From the NCBI GenBank assembly GCA_036345935.2, contig JADWOT020000006.1, positions 12,684,519-12,748,518 of the forward strand: a stretch of DNA of 64,000 bases, read 5' to 3'. This document shows positions 12,373-24,390 of the stretch, in pieces (position 1 is the stretch's first letter; every line of letters starts with the position of its first letter). Position numbers and translations under genes: made by a program. Under the pieces are notes generated by a model that worked only from the letters and a program-made list of their open reading frames with translations, was not told the DNA's origin and did not search any database. The stretch comes from Taenia hydatigena. Taxonomy: Eukaryota; Platyhelminthes; Cestoda; Cyclophyllidea; Taeniidae.

Positions 12373-12759
12373 TGTAGCGTCCCGAGGGTTCCTCGAAGGC
12401 AAAAGAAGGCAGAATGCTAGAGTAGAATGTGTATATATATATATATATATAAATTCAACGAACAGAGGGAAATAAGGTTCTGGCATGGCCCGGAGGCCAG
12501 CCTACGCAGCTAGGGCAATATGGCCACCTCTGTGTCACCCTGACCAAAACCGGTAGTTCAGACAAAGTCCTACAATCAAAGCTTCACAGTAGGGCTGCCT
12601 TTTTATTACCACACCGAAGAACTGGGAGGCTATAATTGGAATAATTTATTTGGTGGGAATGTCGGTTTCGGTTTCGCTTCCGACCACTTCGGTGGCCATA
12701 TTGCTCCGGTTGAGTCGGCTGACCTCCGGGCCATTTACCAGCCCCTTCCCCTTTCTTGT

Positions 12760-12814
<55 letters not shown>

Positions 12815-12870
12815 TCTACCCCAAGTATTATGCTTTCTTTCGCCTTCAAGAGAGTCTCGGAATGCTACAA
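12373..12870. mobile_element. Foldback/MITE-like element with inverted arms
   Basis: The left arm, 12373-12576, begins TGTAGCGTCCCGAGG and ends near TCCTACAAT. The right arm, 12655-12870, is a diverged reverse complement ending TCTCGGAATGCTACA. Each arm contains an AT dinucleotide tract (about 12430-12452 and 12762-12814). The shared arm core includes GGCATGGCCCGGAGGCCAGC, itself nearly palindromic. The outer termini mirror each other (GTAGC...GCTAC), as expected for a foldback or miniature inverted-repeat element with no coding capacity. AAT flanks both ends, so any target duplication is short or unclear. Confidence 0.6.
12762..12814. repeat. AT dinucleotide microsatellite
   Basis: About 26 AT units interrupted once by ACAT, inside the right arm of the foldback element. 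A shorter AT tract occupies the equivalent place in the left arm at about 12430-12452, and most other arms have a short TATATA at that position. The tract is therefore part of the element and expands in some copies. Confidence 0.9.
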
Positions 12871-13824
12871 TAATATCTGAGCTCGAAAATGAAAGTGAGA
12901 ACGCTCAGTCCGCTGCGATGAAGTATCTGTGATGTTAGTTTAAACTAAGCTCCTAATCCTCTCGGCAATTTGGAGCTTCGTTTATGATCACCACTAATTA
13001 TTATTTGATACTGATAACGCTCTAGCCAGTGACCATGCTAATTTGGACAGAACTAGCATGTTGAAGCAAAAATTATATTAGCGATATAAAATGTCTTCCG
13101 CTATCCTGAATAAAACCACCTTCTTTCCCAGATCATCCACGCCGTGTAAGAAATGTTGAATGAGGAGACCACTTGACATTTTAGGTCTCCATGCTCCTCC
13201 CGTATCGCTGACATCAAAAAAAAAAAAAACAATCTAAGGCATTTATGGGTTCTAGTCTCAATAAGCGTCACAAACTTCCAGTTTGGCGCTTCTCACTTCT
13301 TTCGTTTTATAGGTGTGGCGTGCACCCTAGACTACTCGCTGGCTGATTCGCAACGTATAATAGTTTTCAAATTTCAAATCCCGTTCACTAAACGAACACA
13401 TCTTCACCTTCCCACCGCCCCAAGCTTTTAGGTTACCGCTTCACCTCTAAAAGATCAACGGACCGAACGCAGAGCTGTTCACCGCAAAATTGTTGTCGTA
13501 GTGTGCGTATTGTAGCGCAGCACCCCCAGCACTTTCAAATTTTGTAGTTAAAGCTTAAGTTTAAGTGATTTGGAAAACAAAATGTGGCATTATCTTGAGT
13601 TTCCATCCCACGGGTTGTAAGGCGAAAACGTATATTGGCAGCATAAGACACACGATTAGTTGACACCCCTCGAAAAAAATAGATGGACAGTTGAGTAAAT
13701 ACGCAATGTACACCAATTCTGGATCCGATTTGCCAAACATGCACAGCACGACTCAAACTAAGATGGAACGCGAAATCCAGATATTTTCTTCGGAGAAAAT
13801 CGTGTTACACAAAGTATCACCAGT
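12871..13824. other. Intergenic DNA between MORC2 and HSPBP1
   Basis: A poly(A) run lies near 13216-13229. No supported exon; the short open stretches on the minus strand (13535-13756) are unlike any family I know and lack splice context. Confidence 0.35.
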
Positions 13825-15497
13825 TTAAAGTAGTGCCTTTGTGAGATCTTGTCGAGCTTCCGAGCTAATGAGTGTTTCATCTTGAGCCTTTGGTGATTTC
13901 AGCCAATCTAGAAGCCGTTTGCGAGAATCCTCAGAAATTGGTACTTTGACGAGGGAAGATGGATCCGGAACTGGATCAGGGGGTGGATGCATAAGAGTAG
14001 AAACTCGGCCATTCAAAAGCAATACCAATGCCTTAACGAGAAACTCAGATGGTAAATGGAGGCGAAGAATAAGTTGGGCGATTCGCTCCGACAGATGAAA
14101 GTCCTCCAGATTTACTGAAATAAGGAAATAGGCGCCAGTTTTAAGGTTTCTCTGCGTACATAAAAATAAGGTATATTTGCAAAGAAATGTCGGTAGGAAG
14201 TGACAATAAAGTGCACTTGCGCACACAATGCAAAAAAGAATAAGGATATTTCTAGAAATAATAGCCCAACGTGAGTAACGTAAACTTTATGGTAGCGAAA
14301 ATGCTATGCGACTATAATTAGAAGGCCGCGTTAAGAAGAATTTTGCAGCCACAAATTGACGCATTCCAGGGAATAGCCCGGACAATTCTCACCAAGTTGC
14401 TCTTCAGAGAGCTCCTGACAGAGGCAGTATATGAAAAAAGATGCTTTTTCGTTAAAACGCTCGTATTTTTCCTGCCCATTTGATCGGCTTGTTTTCTCCA
14501 ATAGTTCAAAGAGGCGGTCGAAACCCTTACATTGGATGAAACGCTTTTGAGATAGTTCGCTTCCACGAACCAGTGCTAAAAAGGTAATGCAAATGGCAAC
14601 AAGTTCACATCACTTCAATACAAGCACATACAAATCTGGAACTATTCGCAAACTGATTGTCGACCACATGTTAGAAAGGATAACAAAACGTGTTTTGTTA
14701 AATCGGCGTCGCATTCCCCAAACGAAAATACATGCCGATAATTATCAGTTCCACGAAATTGTAAAGGTTTAAGCTCTACAGAGAACACGTTGCGGTGCTA
14801 CAGAATGAGCCGGGAAGCATTGCTTATCTGATTTAATAATAGAAAACTTAGGAATAGTCGAAGCCAGTGCATAACAAATAGGTTAAATTCTTCTTAAAAA
14901 ATTATCCTTTCGTTTAGCCTATATTATAAACCGTAAAGCATGCTTACATGAAATTCCCGAGAGCAAACCGCTCATATTTTCAGGATCCGTATCTTCAATA
15001 AGGAGCTGAAGAACCAAATTCAGTAGATTTTCATTTATGGCAACTTTTTGAGCATTCTCATGGTTTTGCACAATGTTCGAAAGTAGCATTCCTGATTGAG
15101 CTCGATAGTCACCAGAAGGGAATCCTAGCAAAGCTTTGAGAAGCGCGATTCCTCCTATTTTTAAGAAAGTATCTGCCAAGTTCACATCCTCAGTAAAGTC
15201 AATGAGATCGTCCAGAGCCGACGTGGTTTCATCAACCAAACTTTTGGGATCAGGGGACGATATGTTCTGTATGATGAGGGCAATCCTTTTCCGCATCTCT
15301 GCGGCCAAATCCACAGTAATAGACTCTAATGTTTGTCTCAGCCATGACGCCCTCTATGAATCGGATTAACAAATATAACCCAAGGAAAGCACTTTTCTTA
15401 CCTCTGGATCCATCGGTTCGGTGTCGCTTGTGGGGTCCGAGCCAGCGTCCAAGCAAAACCGTAGCAGCCCTTTTAGATCATGTGGAATTCGACTCAT
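13825..15497 (-). CDS. HSPBP1: HSPBP1 (Fes1-type) Hsp70 nucleotide-exchange factor
   Basis: Exons 15402-15497, 14948-15353, 14393-14575 and 13825-14114 join in phase to about 324 residues (human HSPBP1 is 359). The N-terminus has the family signature DLKGLLRFCLDAGSD followed by an EPM motif. Next come armadillo-type helical repeats, including DLIDFTEDVNLADTF and GGIALLKALLG, then LVRGSELSQKRFIQCKGFD matching the third and fourth repeats of human HSPBP1. The C-terminus is less conserved and Pro/Ser-rich. The known role is to bind the Hsp70 ATPase domain and open its nucleotide cleft, regulating folding versus degradation in the cytosol. The ATG at 15497 sits 8 bases after an acceptor-like TATTTGCAG, so the 5' UTR may be spliced or trans-spliced there. 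No damage seen. Confidence 0.93.
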
Positions 15498-16230
15498 TGT
15501 AAGGACTGCAAATAGCAAAGAATATCTCCGACACTTGGGGTAAACAGTTAATAACAGCCTACTTAACAAAAAACGAGGTTTACATATGGGAGCAATATCA
15601 TATGCTCCAATTAAATCCACAGGGCAACCACAAATAGCGATGCAAAAACGTCCATCTGTATTGCCCTACGATTTCGATAAATATTGGAACACTTGATAAT
15701 ACTTGTTAGAAAAAAAAGTACGAACAACACGGGAAACATTGGATTTGTGAGTAAGAGACAAATAAAACCCTAATAAAAAAGGAACGACTCTAATAGTGTT
15801 CAGTGAGTAGCTAGAATCCCCCAAAAAATTAACACATCATCTACCAACATCCAAACCTTTAAGAGACTCCCGACAAAACGCATACAAATTATGGCAAGGT
15901 AGTAAGCCAAGGTCGTGTGGGCATATATTTTTACATCCTTAAACGTTGTCGGACCCCTGCTAATACGAAACGTATCGGTTACGAATAGATTTAGTGACCA
16001 AAAAGATCACCATTAACAGGCAGTCAACTCCTAATTTTGTAGCAATGGACTAATGAAGTTAGGAATTGCAACGAATATATTAGGCAGTTTCTAAAATATA
16101 TTGCGATGTGATGGACTATTAATTGTTCGCCCCGACGATGGTTAGAAAAAGCACTTTGATAAATTGTGGTAGTAGGCCATTAGAACATTAAAAAGAACTG
16201 CAACTTAGCGCGTCGCATTTCCACATGTGA
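15498..16230. other. Intergenic DNA upstream of HSPBP1
   Basis: AT-rich non-coding sequence on the promoter side of HSPBP1. I see no exon or RNA gene. Confidence 0.4.
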
Positions 16231-16770
16231 TGTGGTGCCCCGAGACTTCCTTGAAGGCATAAGAGGGCATAATATTAGGGAACAATACATATAATCAATA
16301 AACAGAGTGAATGGAGCTGCTGGCATGACCCGAAGGCCAGCCCGCGCGGCCAGGGCAATATGTGTGATACTTATGTTCTTTAAATGTGCTTTGTAGGCTA
16401 GAGGCGGGACAACACCGCGAACCTGGTTGCGGAGCGGCGTATTAACTCCTGGGGGTGCGACTTAGCCCCGTCCTGAACTCGCCTACAATATGGCCACCTA
16501 TGTGACCGAAACCGAAACCGGTAGTCATAACAAACAAAGTACCACATGGACAGCACTGGGGCATGAACGAAGCGGCAGTGGGGGTGTAGACGCGAAGCAC
16601 TTTTCCAATGTAACCGTAATACTTCGTTTGTTTGAACTCGGGTTGGGTCAGGGTCACAGAGGTGGCCATATTGCCCTAGCTGCGTAGGCTGGCCTCCTGG
16701 TCATGCCAGCAGCTTATTTCCCCAGTATTCCGCCTTCTTTCACCTTCGAGGGAGTCCCGAGACGCTACAG
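16231..16770. mobile_element. Foldback element, second copy, with internal insertion
   Basis: The left arm, 16231-16549 (including a 123-bp insertion), and the right arm, 16617-16770, are reverse complements of the same short element. The ends are GTGGTGCCCCGAGAC and GTCCCGAGACGCTAC. The right arm is well preserved (CAGAGGTGGCC, GCAGCTTATTTCC, CCTTCTTTCACCTTCGAGG). The spacer between the arms is about 67 bp. No coding capacity. Confidence 0.65.
16363..16485. mobile_element. 123-bp insertion with 7-bp target duplication
   Basis: The repeat arm is interrupted after CAATATG (16356-16362) and resumes at an identical CAATATG (16486-16492). Removing the insert plus one copy restores the block seen in all other arms (GGGCAATATGGCCACC). 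The insert is GC-richer than its surroundings, begins TGTGATACTTATG and ends GAACTCGCCTA. It has no obvious terminal inverted repeat or poly(A) tail. Confidence 0.6.
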
Positions 16771-18610
16771 TAACTATTTTTGAATCCTATTCTTTATTGA
16801 ATGACTGCTTTTGGGTTAGTTTTCTTATGATTATCAATGGAGATACACGATTAAGTAGCTGCAAAGCATCGCCCATTCTCCAGCAGCTTGACCGCTGGGC
16901 AGTCTCCCACTTTCCCAATATAGTCCCCAAGCAAAGCGGAATCCCAGATCAGTTGAAATTGCCAATGTGAATCAGTGACGTTGCGGTCAATTGTTCTCGC
17001 ATTTACACGCTATTTCGATGACTGGCGAGACTGGTTCGTGGGTGTTTTTGTGCACCATTTACGTTGTGGTAGACGGCTCGGAAGGTTGGCAAAGGAAAGC
17101 GTCAATTTGATTTGTTTAACGCTGTGTTTGGTTACGTGGATACTTGAGCCTCCGCGGATTGTGCTTCTGTTCAATGGTGTGGCCTCCGAGCCATGTCCGT
17201 AGCCTCGACTCCTCTGTACATCAAGAACACACTTCCTACCATTTTTAACTTCTTGCGACCTTGGGGAAGACTCGACGCTCTACAAATGCTCAGTAGCAAC
17301 TCAGCGCCGGCAGAGGTCGGCCTTTTAACAAATTTGACCCGTGCCCACAGCAATACCAGGTAGCGAGCCGCAAAACGAGCGTTACTCCATCAAATTCGCG
17401 TAAACTTGCTGTGAATATTGAAAGTGTTCAAAAAAAAACTCGCCGCGAACTTTTACCATACACTACCTAGGTTTTCTGATACCGTAGAAATCGAAATAGT
17501 TGTGCCACCACCATACCCAACTCGACCTGCGCATTATTTATGCCTTCGATGTTGGATAAATCAAAGAGAAGAGTCCTTATGCATAGGGTTTGGCAACACC
17601 TTAAGCTGAAGCATCTGCTTCACTTGTCGCTCTAGTGAAGTCTCCAGGTTAATCGACTCTTCCTTGTTCTCGATTTCTGACTCACAGGTTATCACCAAAA
17701 TAATGGTACTCAAATCCTCTGTATGGAATAAACGTGATCTAGTGCGTAAAGTACGATCAATATGTCGAGTCGAGGCCAACGGTTTGCTGATGAGTCGCGC
17801 CCTTTTTCCGGCAATAAAGTTTGGGCGGTGCCAGACCAACCGATGCACGCATTAATGAGGTTAAGAGCAAAGGCCACGTAACGATTCGTCACCATTGAAA
17901 TGCACAGCAGCTAGAAATTGAACAAGATCTGTGAGGAATGTTTACCGAGGTTCGTCAACCCTTGTTGAACAATACCGCGGCAAAGGTAACGATACTCCCA
18001 ACTTTGCTAACACTTTCTTGAACAAAAGTAAAGCGACCAACGATGCTCCCGAGATGGCACATGCGCTGCTAGATCACAACTTATTAACTCGATCTTAGTT
18101 TTACCCGGTTTGGGGAACTCATGGATTAACATCCAATAGTACCAAGGTGAAGGGTCACTTACGCTTTTAAGATTTTAAACACGTGCAGCAGTAAACAGAT
18201 ATTCGGTTATCCATAGCAATCAATTCAAATATACTTCTCCCATGCAGAAAACCATTTTACTACTTGAGTAGGTAAAGTGGACAGATTCGATCAAATTTAG
18301 GCTTCGAGGAAATTTGAAGATAGGCGACACGACTTGTAATGCAGTTGGCGGATAGCCAACACAAGACACAATTAAGACTATGTGCGACCAACCGAACAGT
18401 AAATGAAGAGCCAGTAGTCACCTCACTCACATTTGCTATTACAATCCGACATAATGGCAAGGAGCCCATGTTCACACACCTGGTGCTGTTTTGTACAAAA
18501 AACTACAAATCACATTAGGGAACATAGAACTAAACAGTAATAGGAGGACGAAAATGGTAATCACGAGCATAACAAAAGTCACTTAATGATACGCAACGAT
18601 AGGACCTCAA
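16771..18610. other. Intergenic DNA downstream of nicalin
   Basis: About 16860-17400 is GC-richer than the rest and may be an old repeat, but I found no second copy. Open stretches around 17418-17860 have no splice context or recognisable motif. Nothing else supported. Confidence 0.3.
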
Positions 18611-21600
18611 TTAGGCCACCTTGAGCTTCTTCCCCGTGGTGTTGAGGAAAACTGAGAGAGAGCGAAGAACCACTTCTAAATACTGAAAGATGAAATCATA
18701 TATAAACTGTAAGCTAGACTACAGACGATTTTGTCATGTGACAATTTTTTTTCCGTGAGCCATCGAAGTGGAGTAATGAAATCGGCAATTTTTAGAAGTA
18801 AACGGTCTCACAGAACCACGATGTGTCTACCAATCACGTTAAAATCCAAGAATAATTCCAAACTTCGAGACCGTATACATAAGCTACAGAGTCAGACTTA
18901 AATAAATAACTTTTCCCAAAGAGAAAAGAGGGCACTTAGCAGGAATGTAAATGAGGAAGTGTGGCTACGAAAAAGGGAAGTCATTTGTAACAGTATGCAC
19001 CAATATAATGTTCAACACTTACCTCGAAGACTACGTGCAGGCCATAAAGATATGCTCCGACACAGCACGCCACAACCAAATCAAAAACGGAGGATTTTAG
19101 ACTGCAAATATTGAAGAGTTCTTACCAAGACTATCAACCAAGAGACAAAACACAACAAACCATTAAAAACTGCTTAACCTTTAAAGACAAAAGATGTGCA
19201 CTTGTGACCATGCAGGGCACCAAAAACGAGTTAGCGCGCCAGGTATCAGGTTTTGAGGAGCGAAACGTGCATCACAGTTATGCTTACAAATATATCAAGC
19301 CCTACTATTATAGCATGCCTCGAGTGAAACATTAAGAAATGTGTAGTAAAATCACAGCAAGGTGATCTGTATTACATTACGGGTATGTCACTTGGACTAT
19401 AAATGATGTTGACAGCTTTAACGACGAGCATCAGCTTGTTTCAAACCATCGAATTCCAGACATCACCTACCGGTATACAGTGATTTTCTTTGGTGAGACG
19501 CCAGTGTAGAATACTATTTCTGGATCTCTCCCAGCTGCCGACAGCGTGGGCATAGAGGCAGCAGCCACAGATCCTGGTTCATGCGGGACCGACTTGGTGG
19601 GAGTTTTGCTATTTCCTTCCGCAACAGTTGGTCGTTTTGCAAAATGATGCCGGGTAATGCGAACTTCAGGCAGGAAAGAGCGCAAGTATTGCTCCAAGGA
19701 GTGGATGAGGCCGTTACCTTTCGGCGTCTTCCGGCCAAGACGATTGGAGGGCATCGAGAGCAACTGAGTGCTTCGGGGACTGAGAGTAAGGAGATCCAGG
19801 AGGGCTCCAGCAGATATCTCCGTCGACCACTAAACGAGATAAAGAACAAGATTAATAACTTTCAATGTTCCTAGTCACTAAACGCAAAAGGTTCTTCGAG
19901 GTAGATATGTTTCCTTCAGCCCAAACAGGAATTCCCTCTGAGCATGCTATATTTACTTGAGAAAAACAATGAACATGCTCGACCGATGAGCTATAATAGG
20001 TTACCACTTTGTCTAGGAAAACTAAAGGCAAGACAGCAGTTCTTAAAATTACATATAAGACCCAAATTTTTGAGCAAAGACAAAAAAAACATAATGGCAA
20101 GAGCTCTTGCTAGTTATTCAATTTTAATGCAGTTTTGACACTCCAACATCCTTCGGCGCAGACTTACAGAAGGATCAACGAAAGGAAATTCTGCGGAGGT
20201 TGGTGCAGCAGCATCAGTGTCAAACGTTAGGCGCACCAGAGCTTCCGTCAAAACTCTTGCGTTCCTAGCAACGATCCTCGGCAATACGGGACCCCAATAA
20301 CCGTGCGGAGCACTTTTAGGGCTCCAAAGAGGACCTCCATCGAGGACTGAATTGCGAAGCTGGTAGCTCGTAGAACTCGGCCATGCAGAAAGCGTGGCGG
20401 TATGCAAACGATAGAGAGCAAAGCGCTCGTGCTCCCAAGCCAGATCATATTGGTTCAGGTTAATCTTCTTATGCACAACCTCGACAGTGGGCAAAGCCGT
20501 CGAATTGGAGAAGGGATGAAGCTTGCTGGCGAGTTCCAGAGCGGAGAGCAAGCGTTGACTAAAAGTGCCTTCTTTGGGAAGTCGAGAAACGTGGAAATAT
20601 AGACAATTTTCTTCATTTACACCAAGGCCCTCCAGATTTATCACTTGTTCAATTGAGTCAAAGAGAGCTAAAATATTAACCGATTTGTACCGGGTCACCG
20701 TCAAATATAGCTCCAAAAATTTCCAATTTACAATAAAAGCGCATACATCGGTAGAATAAAGTAACTTAGAAGCAATAAAGCAAGGTTTTTAAACCAATAC
20801 ATACGTTTGAATTACCATACGCATAAGAAATGACGGATAACAAATAAGGGACTTAACATATAATAATTCTATAAACGTTCTTTGAAAATCCCTGAATGAA
20901 CAGGAAGAGGAATGAGAAACTTTGACTACTGGCAATTACCTATGCCAGCAGTGTCTTCAGACATCATTTCCAACCAACGCTTCGAACCCAAATAGTTGAA
21001 TTTCCCACCTCCAGTTATGAGGAACATGATATTATGTCTACAAAATCAGTAAGTGTTAAATCTCCTAGTAGAACAAAAATGCGCTCCCAACTCACTTTGG
21101 CACATTCTTGGAGTCGATTAATTGAGATAGCATCCGCGCCGCTTCTAGTAGAACGACAATACCGGCTGCATTTGAGTTCGCCCCATAAGCAAGAGACTAG
21201 ATAGCGTAAACAATCTCTAACTTATTTACCGGAATAGCCCCACCAGCGTCATAGTGAGCAGCCAAAATTACTGTAGGCTTCTTAACGTCAAACTGGCTTG
21301 CAACAAGTCTGCCCTCAATGTTAATTAAATCTACATTTTGCATGGGATGGGCATTTGGAGTATCCGCATAGGCACGGTAGCCTGTTGAAAAAATGGAGTC
21401 AAACAAGCCTAAAAACGAATAATTTGGCTTTAGCCACTTTACTTGGACCAGTTGACTTGTCGATGCCATGGGATAGCTCCTGCAACTCAGCATACATACT
21501 TTCTAATTCATCGCTTTCTATTGTGAAGTAAACTGGCACTTGAAAGTCTTCTTTCAATAAATCCGACTCAATACGAATCCAATGCTGCTCCTAACTCAGG

Positions 21601-22020
21601 AATAAAAAGGACATACCGGCAACAAGCTCTCATCCCAGCCTCCAGTTGGTAAGATTATTAATATTCCCCCAGCGTTATTATCGATTGCGGCACGTATAAC
21701 ATCCACATTAGCTTCAGTTAGCTTCATAACAACACACTTTCTAGCGTACGGCTTCGAGCTTATTGTTTGGATATCACATGAAAGGGTAGAAAATCGACTA
21801 CCTAAGACGATGAAAAAGACATCTCCATACCAATCTGAGAATTCAAAGCGTCGAACTGGGTTAGGCGGTAACCCGTAAAGTCTTGAGCCGCTCTAGCCGA
21901 ACCGATCGGCGAAAGAAAAACCGCAAGAGATAATAATAGGAAGATGTAATGAGGCACAAAATTAAAGGCGCTCGTAAAAGCCATGCACTCATCGGAAAAC
22001 CACATGGCGACACCTATCAT
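18611..22020 (-). CDS. NCLN: Nicalin, ER membrane protein with M28 peptidase-like fold
   Basis: Ten exons: 21831-22020, 21617-21801, 21443-21590, 21230-21381, 21096-21196, 20940-21037, 20168-20667, 19471-19829, 19023-19101, 18611-18682. All phases agree, giving about 627 residues (human 563). An N-terminal hydrophobic signal/anchor (PHYIFLLLSLAVFL) precedes AAQDFTGYRLTQFD. The lumenal domain contains VVMKLTEANVDVI, ILAAHYDAGG, TGGGKFNYLGSKRWLE, FHVSRLPKEGTF, VVHKKINLNQYDLAWEHERFA and RDPEIVFY, all diagnostic of nicalin. A C-terminal transmembrane helix (about 580-605) and a short basic tail end at TAA 18611-18613. In known animals nicalin works with TMEM147 and NOMO at the ER translocon to aid multipass protein insertion. 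Extra length lies mostly in a Ser/Thr/Pro-rich segment before RDPEIVFY. In-frame ATGs at 22005 and 21984 are alternative starts; 22020 is the first ATG in the open frame. Confidence 0.94.
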
Positions 22021-22600
22021 AAAGGCCCTAAACCAACACCCTTCAGATACCACGCTACAAAATAGGTGCAAATGCGTTGTTTACTAGTCCAATTAAACTA
22101 AAGTTAGTTGTGCACTTTACTATAGAACCTTTCAACTAAACCACAGTATGCAAAATAAAAATAAAATATCTTTTAAAAATAAGAAGATTTTAATTATTTG
22201 TGCATTGCCTTAACTACGGGCTGAATTTGTAATAGAAAGAACGCATATTCCTTGCGTGCAGACGAGCTATAAGGTTTATAACGTTGTTCTAAAACAATAT
22301 TTAAGGACATAATTACGGCCACTAAGATCTAAGTCGCTTGAGTGGACAAACCCAATTCGGCGAAATACCTATTCATTTTGCAGTTTCTCTCTCCTCCCGA
22401 GTGTTTTAAACCAGGTTCGCTCATCACAACGAAGTCGGTGCACTCGAAACTACCTAAGAAGCAGGCATTGAGTCAATAAGATTTGTTGCGCTTGAGGGAC
22501 TATTTAATTTCAGCATTGTTATTGCATCTAAGGCTTCTACCAAGTCTAGGGTTTCGTCCCATTTGAGGACTTTTTGAAGAATAGAACCGTACAGGCTTAA
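22021..22600. other. Intergenic DNA upstream of nicalin
   Basis: AT-rich, on the presumed promoter side of nicalin. No exon, RNA gene or repeat arm recognised. Confidence 0.35.
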
Positions 22601-22789
22601 CTGCAGCGTTCCTAGGCTTCCTCGAAGGCAAGCGAATGCAGAATACTGTGGTAGAATATAAATATTCAACAAGCAGAGCAAAATAAGCTGCTGGCATGGC
22701 CTGGAGGCAAGCCCACGCAGGCAGGGCAATATGGCCACCTCTGTGACCCTAACCGAAACCGGTAGTTCAAGCGAAAAAAGTACTATATT
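22601..22789 (+). repeat. Short repeat arm (forward copy)
   Basis: Full-length forward copy: GCAGCGTTCCTAGGC terminus, CTCGAAGGCAAG block, short TATAAATATTCAAC tract, GCTGCTGGCATGGCC, GGGCAATATGGCCACC, and the 3' block ACCGAAACCGGTAGTTCAA. About 80-85 percent similar by eye to the other arms. Confidence 0.75.
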
Positions 22790-22991
22790 GCCCCCCTCCT
22801 CTTTCGAGCGTCGTCTCTGATGCGCTCCTTGGTACATCTCCCGCGTCAGCCATCACAACGTAATCAGTGCTGCAAGAAGAACCCTCGTGCTAAACATGCC
22901 AGTCGCCGACATTCGACGCGATTGAGGCGATGTTTGACACCAACGTCAGTGATCCCCCTTGGCAATTCGATTAGACCTCCAGCTTCGTATG

Positions 22992-23312
22992 GCTTGGAAA
23001 CAAGGTTCAGAATAAGCGGTTCCGCCAACCATCAGTATGTCCGTAGAGGGCGTTAGCACGCCGATCTCCTTAACCAAGTTTATTAAGGGCAATCTTCAAA
23101 CGAAACTTTCCAGTTGGTCCATGGCTAGTGTCGCTTCAGTTGTTGATAGCTTTCTTGTAGAACACGGAGAAGGGGTAGATGCCGGAGGCGGACGCCGCTC
23201 TTGGCCCATCCGTAGCAAATGCACTTCATTCGCATCGCTGCAACATGCCACAGGCGGTAGAGATCGGAATAGAAACCCTACAGAGTCGGGTCCGCTTTTC
23301 GCTGCCACCAAC
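22992..23312 (+). repeat. 321-bp repeat unit, copy 1 of an inverted pair
   Basis: Nearly identical, in reverse orientation, to 27964-28280. It contains an open frame starting at 23037 (MSVEGVSTPISLTKFIKG...) of 119 codons that runs on into the adjoining repeat arm and stops at 23396. The opposite strand is also open. I do not recognise either translation. Equal openness on both strands argues that GC-rich composition, rather than a conserved protein, keeps the frame. The unit directly abuts the GTAGC end of a short repeat arm. Confidence 0.7.
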
Positions 23313-23498
23313 GTAGCATCTCGGGGCTCCATCGAAGGCAAAAGAAGGCAGGATGCTAGAGAAGAATATATATATTCAACGAACAGAGGAAAATAAGACG
23401 CTGGCATGGCCCAGCGGCCAGCCTACGCAGTCAGGACAATATGGCCACCTCTGTGGCCTTCACCGAAACCGGTAGTTCACACAAACAAAGTATTACAT
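23313..23498 (+). repeat. Short repeat arm (forward copy)
   Basis: Forward copy from GTAGCATCTCGGGG to AAGTATTACAT, with a short TATATATATTCAACG tract, GGCATGGCCCAGCGG and CAATATGGCCACC. It could pair with the reverse arm at 24206-24390 as a larger foldback element with a roughly 700-bp loop. Confidence 0.75.
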
Positions 23499-24205
23499 TA
23501 TCACTGTTCAAGGTCGGACGAAGCTCTACAATTCGAACATCTCATATCCTAATTACAAGTCGTAGTTGACAGTATTTGCACAAAAGACAAGTAGCTACAC
23601 AAAATTTATGCCTAATCTGTATACTTTCCAGTCGCTTTATTTCCAATCCAGTACAGTCCAGCTCTATGTTTGCCTACACACCCGCTTTTTAAATGGTTAT
23701 ACTTAAAATGGCACTGCTGATATTTGCAGCTTAACGTTGTATAAATTTTTGACAGCCTTTGTACTGAAGACGGATATTGACCAGTTTTTAGGATTTTACG
23801 TCACCTTCAACCACTTTATTTAGTGTGTTCACATTTTTAGCCATCTGCAGTAGATGGGCTTCTTTTGACACTTTTATGGCATTTGTATTGACAACGGCAA
23901 GGCCCATTAGCTGGGTAGACAGTTCTTCCCTTCCGTTTTTCCACTCTTACTATGCGAATGTTGGTTACTTCTAGACATTTTCATTGTGAGCCGAAGGAAG
24001 ATATGGGGTATCTTGGTCGACGTATTTAGGATGAGGGCGTCTCGGACTCTAAGGAGCGACTACGTTGGTCCACAACCAGATTAAAGAACATGAGTATCAC
24101 AAGCGGATCCCCCTGGCAGGCCAGATAAGTCTGCGCCTGATTACGCGGGTACTTAAGTCTCTGCTGGCTGCTCTTCTGCTCGGCGGCATGATCTTGAAGC
24201 CATGA
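23499..24205. other. Loop/intergenic DNA between two opposed repeat arms
   Basis: No gene recognised. About 24020-24200 is GC-richer and may be a decayed coding fragment of a mobile element, but it is interrupted by stops in every frame and I could not assign it. Confidence 0.3.
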
Positions 24206-24390
24206 CAATATCCTTTGTTTGTTTAAACTACCGGTTTCGGTCAGGATCACAGAGGTGACCACATTGCCCTAGATGCGTAGGCTGGCCTCCGGGCCGTGCC
24301 AGCAGCTTATTTCCATCTGCACGTTGAACATATATATTCTACCCTAGTATTCTGCCTTCTTTTGCCTCAAGGGAGCCGCAAAGCGCTAAA
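24206..24390 (-). repeat. Short repeat arm (reverse copy)
   Basis: Reverse copy: CTTTGTTTGTTTAAACTACC, then CGGTTTCGGTCAGGATCAC, GGCTGGCCTCCGGGC, GCAGCTTATTTCC, CATATATATTC, TTCTGCCTTCTTTTGCC, ending near GCCGCAAAGCGCT. It is well conserved apart from the outermost bases. Confidence 0.75.

Noticed and set aside
23037..23396. 119-codon frame in the inverted repeat taken as a gene
   Set aside because: The opposite strand is equally open, it has no recognisable domain, and it runs into a repeat arm, so it is better treated as repeat sequence.
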